Of a stretch of DNA of 45,609 bases, positions 40,282-45,609 are shown piece after piece; the stretch's first letter is position 1; each line of letters opens with the position of its first letter. The notes under the pieces were generated by a model. That model made no database searches and was not told where the DNA came from. It saw only the letters and a list, made by a program, of their open reading frames with translations. The translations under genes and the position numbers were made by a program. Origin of the DNA: Fuchsiella alkaliacetigena (GTDB taxonomy: Bacteria > Bacillota > Halanaerobiia > Halobacteroidales > Acetohalobiaceae); assembly GCF_023227765.1 (NCBI RefSeq), contig NZ_JALKBZ010000020.1:1-45609 (forward strand), read 5' to 3'.

Positions 40282-41643
40282 TTAGTCATTATCTTCTTTG
40301 TTTATTTCACATTCAGTGGCAGGTACACCTAGTACTAAGCTATCAGCAGCTACATCCTTAGTAACTACTGAGCCAGCCCCAGTAATCGCTGATTTACCAA
40401 TGTTGAGAGGAGCAATCAAGGTTGAATTACTACCTATAAAAGCCTGATCTCCAATTTCAGTCCGATGCTTCTCTTGACCATCATAGTTAGCAATTATAGT
40501 ACCAGCACCGATATTCACATCTTCACCAATCTCTGCATCACCTACATAGCTCAAATGAGGTATCTTAGTTCTCTGAGCTACTTTAGATTTTTTAATCTCT
40601 ACAAAGTCTCCTATTTTAACTCCAGCCTCTAACTCTGTTCCCGGACGCAGATAAGCAAAAGGCCCTATTTGCACCTCGGCTCCCACTTTAGCCTTTTTAA
40701 TAACTGAATTTTGTACTTCGACCCCAGCAGCTAATTGAGAATCAATAATTCTGCTGTGAGGCCCAATAGTACAGTTACTACCTATCTGAGTCGCCCCTTC
40801 AATAATAGTATAAGGATAAATCACCGTATCCTGTTCGATTTCTACTTCTGAATCTATAAAAGTATTTTCAGGATCGATAATAGTTACTCCAGCTGCTAAA
40901 TGCTTATTACAAACCCTCTTCCTTAATCGTTTTTCAGCCGTAGCTAAATGCCGCCTAGTATTAACTCCTAAAGTCTCAGCCGAATCAACAGCCAGCTCCG
41001 CAGCTACATTTTCTCCTTCATAAGTAAGCACTTCAATAACATCAGTCAAATAGTACTCACCTTGAGCATTATCGGCTTCAATCTCTTGCAACGCCTTAAA
41101 TAAATACTGGCTATCAAAGCAATAAGTTCCAGTATTAATCTCCTGTATTTGACGTTCCTCCGGAGTAGCATCCTCCTCTTCGACTATCTTAACTAAATCA
41201 CCCGAGCTATCCCTAACTATTCTTCCGTACCAGCTAGGATCATCAACTTCAGTAGTTAAAACTGCTGCCACACCTTGTTGTTGCTGTTTCTCCACTAAAT
41301 TACTTAAGGTTTCAGCAGTTAATAAAGGAGTATCACCACATAAAACTAATACCGAACCTTCAAAGTCCTGCAAAAACTCTTCAACCTGCATTACAGCATG
41401 CCCAGTTCCTAACTGCTGTTTTTGATAAGCAAAGTCTACTTCTAAACTCTCCAACTCTGCTTTAACTATCTCACCTTTATAGCCTACAACTACTATGCTT
41501 CGTTCTGGATTTAAGTCTTGAGCAGCAAAGAGAATATGTTCAACCATAGCTTTACCGCACACCTTATGTAAAACTTTAGGAAGTTCTGACTTCATTCGCG
41601 TCCCTTTACCAGCAGCTAAAACCACCACGGCCAGTCTATCCAT
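40282..41643 (-). CDS. glmU: Bifunctional GlmU: glucosamine-1-P acetyltransferase / UDP-GlcNAc pyrophosphorylase
   Basis: Makes UDP-GlcNAc for peptidoglycan and other envelope polymers. At 453 aa it has an N-terminal uridylyltransferase (1-230; LAAGKGTRMKSELPK at 9-23, LCGDTPLL, EINTGTYCF). The C-terminal left-handed beta-helix acetyltransferase has hexapeptide repeats, with LRPGTELEAGVKIGDFVEIK, SYVGDAEIGEDVNIGAGTI and IGSNSTLIAPLNIG. The ATG follows AAGGGGGTTC. It is the first gene of glmU-prs. A strong promoter lies upstream, but a terminator stands between it and glmU. Confidence 0.98.
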   Translation of the reverse strand: MDRLAVVVLAAGKGTRMKSELPKVLHKVCGKAMVEHILFAAQDLNPERSIVVVGYKGEIVKAELESLEVDFAYQKQQLGTGHAVMQVEEFLQDFEGSVLVLCGDTPLLTAETLSNLVEKQQQQGVAAVLTTEVDDPSWYGRIVRDSSGDLVKIVEEEDATPEERQIQEINTGTYCFDSQYLFKALQEIEADNAQGEYYLTDVIEVLTYEGENVAAELAVDSAETLGVNTRRHLATAEKRLRKRVCNKHLAAGVTIIDPENTFIDSEVEIEQDTVIYPYTIIEGATQIGSNCTIGPHSRIIDSQLAAGVEVQNSVIKKAKVGAEVQIGPFAYLRPGTELEAGVKIGDFVEIKKSKVAQRTKIPHLSYVGDAEIGEDVNIGAGTIIANYDGQEKHRTEIGDQAFIGSNSTLIAPLNIGKSAITGAGSVVTKDVAADSLVLGVPATECEINKEDND

Positions 41644-41732
41644 TCTCTAAGAACCCCCTTCAAAGGAATATCTATAAATAAACTCTACTTACTAAGAAAG
41701 AGCAAAGTATAATTTCCTTAATAATAAAAAAA

Positions 41733-41746
41733 GGAGCAAAGGCTCC
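41733..41746 (-). terminator. Intrinsic terminator in the glmU leader
   Basis: GGAGC/GCTCC stem with a 4-nt loop, then seven Ts and ATT. It lies about 80 nt after the start expected from the promoter at 41828-41856 and 90 bp before glmU. Confidence 0.8.
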
Positions 41747-41827
41747 ATTAATAGCTAATTTCAAATCCTTTTTCTTAACTAAAAAGTCAACTACTAAATG
41801 ATAATACAATCACTAACAACAAGAGAT

Positions 41828-41856
41828 ATTATAACAAGTAAATAATCTTATGTCAA
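41828..41856 (-). promoter_or_regulatory. Promoter upstream of glmU (perfect TTGACA-17-TATAAT)
   Basis: Minus-strand TTGACA (41856-41851), 17 bp, TATAAT (41833-41828), 36 bp after the stop of the deacylase gene. Transcripts from here meet the terminator at 41733-41746 after roughly 80-95 nt, then glmU. Confidence 0.88.
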
Positions 41857-41891
41857 GTTTATGGTATGCGATTTTTTAAAAAAATATTAGC

Positions 41892-43451
41892 CTAAAAATA
41901 GCTTTTCTTAGTTAAAATCTGTCCAGGTAATCTTTTCTCTAAAGTAGAGTCTTTAATCACAAATTGACCATTGACTAGTAAATGCTTAATTCCTTGTGCA
42001 TATTGATGCGGCTCTTCGTAAGTAGCTAAATCCTTAAATTTATCTAAATCAAAAACTACTAAATCAGCTACTAATCCCTCTTTAATCCTACCTCTATCTA
42101 CTAAACCCAATTTTTCGGCTGGCAAATAACTCATTTTTTTAACTGCTTCTTCCAAACCAAGAACTTCCTTTTCTTTTACATAACTATTTATTACTCGCGG
42201 AAAACTACCGTAAGCTCTAGGATGAGGAATTGAGCGATCTAATAAACCGTCTTTAGCCCTAGCTGCTGCATCAGAAGCAATCATAGTCCCATCATAGCTC
42301 ATTACTCGTTCTAAATCCCTAGCACAGATTGAAAATTTAACCATACTAACCGCTAGGCGCTCTGCTAATAATAACTCAATTACTACCTCGGCAGCCTCCT
42401 CTCCTTTTTCAGCAGCTATTTGGGCAATACTTTTTCCTTCTAAATATTTATTTTGACTCTGATTAACCTCAGCAATAATAATTTGCTCCCAAGATTCCTG
42501 ATTAGCTCTTTGCTGCTGCCAATAAGTTCTCAGCTGTTGCTTGTTTTTTTTCTGTCTCAACCTAGCTAAAACCTTTTCTTTCCCTCCTTGTTTAAACTCC
42601 CGAGGCAGCAAAGCTGCTAAACCAGTAGAAGTAGCTAAATAAGGATAGACATCACAGTTTATATTTAAACCTCTTTGATTAGCCTTTTCAATTAATTCTA
42701 AAGTCTGTTCTACCTTCCCCCAGTTTCCTTTACCATTAGCCTTATGGTGAGAAATCTGTACTGAAACTCCTGTCTGTTCAGCAATTTCAATAGCCTCTTT
42801 AACTGCTGAAATTAACTGATCACCTTCATCGCGCAGATGAGTAGCATATATTCCACCTTGCTCTGCTACTACTTTAGCTAATTCAATCAACTCCGCAGTA
42901 TTTGCATTTGCAGAAGGCGGATAGATCAAACCAGTAGATAGTCCCCAGGCTCCTTCCTGCATAGCTACTAATAAGTGTTTTTTCATAGTAGCTAACTCTT
43001 CAGCCCTAGGCTCTCTAACTTGATCACCTAATACAGCTTGACGAAGTAAACTATGCCCCACCAAAGTAGCTAAATTAACACTACTCCCTTGCTCTTTCAC
43101 TGTAGCTAAGTATTCAGCTACTCCTTCCCACTGTAGTTCTAAGTTATATTTAGCTAGCTTTTTGCTAATTGATTCCGTAGTCTGCTCTAAAACAGGAGCC
43201 ACTGAAGAGCCACAGTTTCCTACCACTTCGGTAGTTACTCCTTGGTATAGCTTACTAGTAACGTGAGGATTAGCTAAAATAGATAGTTCCGAGTGAGAGT
43301 GAATATCTATAAATCCTGGCGCCACTACCAACCCTGCTATATTGTACTCTGCTAAAGCTTCTCTTTTTTGTAAGTCACCAACTTCAGCTATTACTCCTTG
43401 CTTTATACCAATATCAGCTACAAATACCTCTTGGCCACTTCCATCTATCAC
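41892..43451 (-). CDS. N-acyl-D-amino-acid deacylase (D-aminoacylase, amidohydrolase superfamily)
   Basis: Metal-dependent hydrolase that removes the acyl group from N-acyl-D-amino acids or related D-residue substrates. The TIM-barrel metal sites include PGFIDIHSHSEL, GNCGSSVAPV with the ligand Cys, ATHLRDEGDQL, the HH pair in VSVQISHHKANGKG and ASDAAARAKDG near the C-terminus. The open frame starts at GTG 43451 (519 aa). The family's N-terminal strand (here LDLKLSSGLVIDGSG) continues 9-10 codons upstream without a canonical start; an ATT at 43481 is 11 nt from GGGAG. It could recycle D-amino acids from the cell wall. It follows the MerR-type gene after a terminator. Confidence 0.85.
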   Translation of the reverse strand: MIDGSGQEVFVADIGIKQGVIAEVGDLQKREALAEYNIAGLVVAPGFIDIHSHSELSILANPHVTSKLYQGVTTEVVGNCGSSVAPVLEQTTESISKKLAKYNLELQWEGVAEYLATVKEQGSSVNLATLVGHSLLRQAVLGDQVREPRAEELATMKKHLLVAMQEGAWGLSTGLIYPPSANANTAELIELAKVVAEQGGIYATHLRDEGDQLISAVKEAIEIAEQTGVSVQISHHKANGKGNWGKVEQTLELIEKANQRGLNINCDVYPYLATSTGLAALLPREFKQGGKEKVLARLRQKKNKQQLRTYWQQQRANQESWEQIIIAEVNQSQNKYLEGKSIAQIAAEKGEEAAEVVIELLLAERLAVSMVKFSICARDLERVMSYDGTMIASDAAARAKDGLLDRSIPHPRAYGSFPRVINSYVKEKEVLGLEEAVKKMSYLPAEKLGLVDRGRIKEGLVADLVVFDLDKFKDLATYEEPHQYAQGIKHLLVNGQFVIKDSTLEKRLPGQILTKKSYF

Positions 43452-43525
43452 TAAACCAGAGCTTAACTTTAAATCTAAAATCTTAACTCAATCTCCCTTC
43501 TCAAAATATTATTAACATCAAAAAA

Positions 43526-43549
43526 ACTCCACATCTATTGATATGGAGT
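43526..43549 (-). terminator. Terminator of the MerR-family gene
   Basis: A 10-bp stem (ACTCCATATC with GATGTGGAGT, one T-G pair) around AATA, followed by seven Ts on the minus strand, 11 bp after the stop. Confidence 0.85.
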
Positions 43550-43560
43550 CTTCAAAATAT

Positions 43561-43947
43561 TTATTCTTCAAACTCTTCTTCATTTAACAGCTCTATTAAG
43601 TCTGCTCTATTGGATACTGGATACAAAGATGTAAGCTTTTTTTGACTAACCTTACGTCCGCTTGACAAACTTTTTTTATTTGAACTCTCTCTCTTTTTTT
43701 GCTCTTCCTCAGCCGTTCCCAGTTGTTTTTTTATTCCAGCAATATTCAAGCCTGATTCTAATAGCTCTTTAATTTTATTTAGACGAGCGATATCGTTTTG
43801 AGAGTAAATCCTCTGATTACCTTCAGTTCTAGCGGGTTTAATCAAATCTACTTCTTCATAATAGCGAATCTGCCTTCTAGTCAATCCAGTTTTCTCATTA
43901 ACAGCCCCAATAGAATAAATGGGAGTATTAGGGTTAGCATTATTCAT
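43561..43947 (-). CDS. MerR-family regulator, GlnR/TnrA-like
   Basis: DNA-binding protein of 128 aa. An N-terminal MerR winged helix occupies about 10-78: YSIGAVNEKTGLTRRQIRYY, then LIKPARTEGNQRIYS and LNKIKELLESGLNIAGIKKQ. The wording RQIRYYE..LI.PAR.EGN.R and the GLNIAGIK turn are closest, from memory, to GlnR/TnrA nitrogen regulators. Their C-terminal glutamine-synthetase-sensing tail is not clearly present; this C-terminus is Ser/Lys-rich, then LTSLYPVSNRADLIELLNEE. No glnA is in the window. It has a consensus promoter and its own terminator. Family assignment is firm; the GlnR role is not. Confidence 0.75.
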   Translation of the reverse strand: MNNANPNTPIYSIGAVNEKTGLTRRQIRYYEEVDLIKPARTEGNQRIYSQNDIARLNKIKELLESGLNIAGIKKQLGTAEEEQKKRESSNKKSLSSGRKVSQKKLTSLYPVSNRADLIELLNEEEFEE

Positions 43948-43979
43948 TTATCCTCAACTCCTTTAACCTCTATAAATTT

Positions 43980-44008
43980 ATATTAACAAATGATAAACCT
44001 TATGTCAA
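43980..44008 (-). promoter_or_regulatory. Promoter of the MerR-family gene (TTGACA-17-TAATAT)
   Basis: Minus-strand TTGACA (44008-44003), 17 bp, TAATAT (43985-43980), about 33 bp before the ATG. It is divergent from the promoter of the plus-strand ATPase gene. Confidence 0.8.
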
Positions 44009-44031
44009 TTGACTAGTCTAAACATCTACAG

Positions 44032-44092
44032 AAAAGCTCACATAATATCCAGTTATTCATTAAAAAGCTCACATAGTATCCAAATATTCATA
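44032..44092 (+). repeat. Two tandem 31-bp direct repeats upstream of the ATPase gene
   Basis: Units begin AAAAGCTCACATAATATCCA (44032) and AAAAGCTCACATAGTATCCA (44063), with 26 of 30 aligned bases identical. The 31-bp period is about three helical turns, and the second unit ends 8 bp before the -35 of the plus-strand promoter. They look like paired activator sites. Confidence 0.65.
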
Positions 44093-44099
44093 GTTTTTA

Positions 44100-44128
44100 T
44101 TCACATTTTTAATGCTAACACATATTAT
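44100..44128 (+). promoter_or_regulatory. Promoter of the tandem P-loop ATPase gene (TTCACA-17-TATTAT)
   Basis: Plus-strand TTCACA (44100-44105), 17 bp, TATTAT (44123-44128), each 5/6 to sigma-A consensus, 40 bp before the ATG. The same stretch fits sigma-K: AC (44103-44104), 16 bp, CATATTATA (44121-44129). Sequence alone does not decide. Confidence 0.5.
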
Positions 44129-44168
44129 AAATAATAGATAGTTAATTTTAAATTAAGGAGGACTACCG

Positions 44169-45263
44169 ATGGCTAAAGGAAATATTATTAACTTATTTTC
44201 CGGAGGGAATACTGCCCAAGGTTTTTGTTCATTTTATGAGTACTTACCTCATCAAGCTGAAGATATATTCATTATTAAAGGCGGGCCCGGCACTGGCAAA
44301 TCTACTTTCATCAGAAAAATTGGAGAAAAAATGGTAGAAGCCGGTTTTGATATTGAATTTCACTGGTGTTCATCGGATAATAATTCTTTGGATGGAGTAG
44401 TGATTAAGAAGTTAAAAGTGGCTATTTTAGATGGCACTGCTCCCCACTTAGTAGACCCTAAAAATCCAGGTGCTGTTGATAGGATTATTAACTTTGGTAG
44501 ACACTGGAATGAAAAACTGCTTAAAGAATACAAAAAAGAAATTCAAGAACTAAATAATCAAATTTCCATAAGCTTTCAAAAAGCTTATGATTATTTAGCT
44601 ATAGCTAAATTAACTTATGATCAATGGCAAAATTATTACATAGAAGCAACTAACTGGCAAAAAGTGGAGGCGCAGCTTAATAAATTAAAAAATGAGATCT
44701 TTGGCAATAAAAAAGTTACTGCCCAAAAAGGAGAAGTACGTCGTCTTTTTGCCAGTGCTCTCACTCCTCAAGGCTCTGTAAATTATTTAGATAGCATTAC
44801 GGCTCAAATAGATAATCGCTATATTTTAAAAGGAAAGCCTGGTACTGGCAAATCTGATTTAGCTAGTGAAATAGGAAATACTGCTCTCAAAAAGGGGTAT
44901 CAAGTGAACTTCTTTCACTGCGCTTTCGATCCTGAAAGTATAGACACAGTTGTAATCCCTGAATTAAGCACTGCTTTAATCGATGGGTCTCCACCTCACC
45001 AACTACAAAACGAACGAGAAGAAGATATAATCATTAATATGTTGAATTTCAGCAATGCAAAAATAATTAACCAATCAAAAACAGAAATCTTGGATGTAGA
45101 AAAGCGCTATCACCACCTAGTCTCCCAGGCCACTGCTAAAATATCTACTGCTAAGCAGCTACATGATAAATTAGAAGACTACTATATAAAGGCTATGGAC
45201 TTTGAAGCTATCAATAGACTACGTAAAAAAATAATTAAAAAGATTTTAAAAAAAGCTACTTAA
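44169..45263 (+). CDS. Tandem P-loop ATPase of unknown function (PRK06851-like)
   Basis: Not functionally characterised as far as I know. The 364-aa soluble protein is built from two similar modules about 184 residues apart. Walker A is GGPGTGKST (38-46) and GKPGTGKSD (222-230). HWCSSDNNSLDGVVI (65-79) matches FHCAFDPESIDTVVI (249-263), and AILDGTAPHLVDP (85-97) matches ALIDGSPPHQLQN (269-281). A coiled-coil-like helical segment follows each module (about 111-175 and 300-350). The second P-loop ends Ser-Asp, so it may bind nucleotide differently. AAGGAGG lies 7 nt before the ATG. It is the only plus-strand protein gene and is divergent from the MerR gene. Confidence 0.75.
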   Translation: MAKGNIINLFSGGNTAQGFCSFYEYLPHQAEDIFIIKGGPGTGKSTFIRKIGEKMVEAGFDIEFHWCSSDNNSLDGVVIKKLKVAILDGTAPHLVDPKNPGAVDRIINFGRHWNEKLLKEYKKEIQELNNQISISFQKAYDYLAIAKLTYDQWQNYYIEATNWQKVEAQLNKLKNEIFGNKKVTAQKGEVRRLFASALTPQGSVNYLDSITAQIDNRYILKGKPGTGKSDLASEIGNTALKKGYQVNFFHCAFDPESIDTVVIPELSTALIDGSPPHQLQNEREEDIIINMLNFSNAKIINQSKTEILDVEKRYHHLVSQATAKISTAKQLHDKLEDYYIKAMDFEAINRLRKKIIKKILKKAT

Positions 45264-45285
45264 GTTGCAACTTCAAAACCAATTT

Positions 45286-45411
45286 GACGCTGACTAAGTT
45301 CTGACAAAAATCTGACTAAAACGTACAAAATTAAAATAAAAAGACTAAATATTTTAAGCTCTTAATGTACTAATGTTTTAGTCCGAACTTAGTCGGATTT
45401 TAGTCAGCGTC
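45286..45411. mobile_element. MITE-like inverted-repeat element, copy 2 (126 bp)
   Basis: It starts GACGCTGACTAA and ends TTAGTCAGCGTC, an exact 12-bp terminal inverted repeat. Inside, the left arm has AAGTTCTGAC then ATCTGACTAAAAC, and the right arm has the same units inverted but in exchanged order. It shares arms and its right flank (AATAG) with the element at 9029-9276. There is no internal ORF. Confidence 0.7.
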
Positions 45412-45446
45412 TAATAGAATTTGAACTTAAACTTATGTTTTTATTT

Positions 45447-45476
45447 TTCCTCTATCATCTATCATTTATCATCTGA
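45447..45476. repeat. ATCATCTATC degenerate repeat, copy 3
   Basis: The run CCTCTATCATCTATCATTTA and following ATCATCTGA are the reverse complement of the GATGATAAATGATA type seen at 8966-8996, again flanking a MITE-like element. Confidence 0.5.
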
Positions 45477-45609
45477 ATTAAACAATTTATCTCACTAGCA
45501 TTGCATAAAAAATATTTTCATTTGTCAAGGGTAAATTTTTATTAATTATATATCCCTTAAATGTAAATAAATACAAATAAGATAAAAAAGCAACACCTAT
45601 TGAGGATAG

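Larger units (their letters stand above)
45264..45609. other. 346-bp non-coding right end
   Basis: No ORF is supported. It contains the MITE-like element (45286-45411), the ATCATCTATC repeat (45447-45476) and an AT-rich tail. A minus-strand TTGACA (45528-45523) has only TGCAAT at 17 bp and would point into the convergent ATPase gene. No terminator for the ATPase gene is obvious unless the MITE hairpin serves. Confidence 0.6.

Noticed and set aside
44032-44092. CRISPR array
   Set aside because: Only two units directly abutting with no spacers and no cas genes; treated as regulatory direct repeats.
45500-45528. Minus-strand promoter at the right end
   Set aside because: TTGACA is perfect, but the -10 (TGCAAT) is poor and it would run into the convergent ATPase gene.

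Overview
The window is about 45.6 kb of low-GC Firmicute chromosome from an endospore-forming bacterium. Spore genes present are spoIIE, spoVT, spoVB, a spoIID-type gene, yabP and yabQ. Gene content, the strongly acidic tail on ribosomal protein L25 and the metabolic genes suggest an anaerobic halophile of the Halanaerobiales/Halobacteroidaceae type; that placement is inference. All protein genes but one, and all three tRNAs, lie on the minus strand, so transcription runs from high to low coordinates.

Read in that direction, the backbone is a well-known conserved Firmicute block: glmU, prs, ctc/rplY, pth, mfd, spoVT, spoVB, yabN, (dacF, spoID-type, a 62-aa ORF), yabP, yabQ, divIC, (tex), yabR, (DUF501, ppx), tRNA-Leu/fMet/Met, spoIIE, tilS, hpt, ftsH, then coaX, dusB, (two-gene reductase cluster), greA, lysS. 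From memory the order matches Bacillus subtilis from gcaD to lysS, including tRNA-Met between yabR and spoIIE. Tandem strong promoters at the left edge, pointing out of the window, suggest an rRNA operon follows lysS as it does in B. subtilis.

Inserted blocks are: fhs (C1 metabolism); a panG-panB-panC-panD pantothenate operon behind a structured leader; birA-bioY-coaX-dusB behind a consensus promoter that overlaps a BirA operator; a pair encoding a relative of cyanobacterial acyl-ACP reductase plus a quinate-5-dehydrogenase-like protein; and a csoR-methyltransferase pair. At the right end are a D-aminoacylase, a GlnR-like MerR regulator and, on the plus strand, a tandem P-loop ATPase of unknown function with paired direct repeats upstream of its promoter.

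Several genes sit behind leaders that look regulatory. panG has an aptamer-like hairpin whose loop complements the 5' arm of a terminator. mfd and glmU each have a promoter, a leader and an intrinsic terminator before the gene. spoVT has a 16-codon upstream ORF ending in an ATGA overlap, and the spoIID-type gene has its Shine-Dalgarno sequence inside a 12-bp stem. Non-coding DNA at 8.9-9.45 kb and 45.3-45.4 kb carries two copies of an inverted-repeat, MITE-like element plus degenerate short repeats. Protein starts were re-chosen from ribosome-binding sites where the longest ORF was implausible. All calls are by eye; no search was run.
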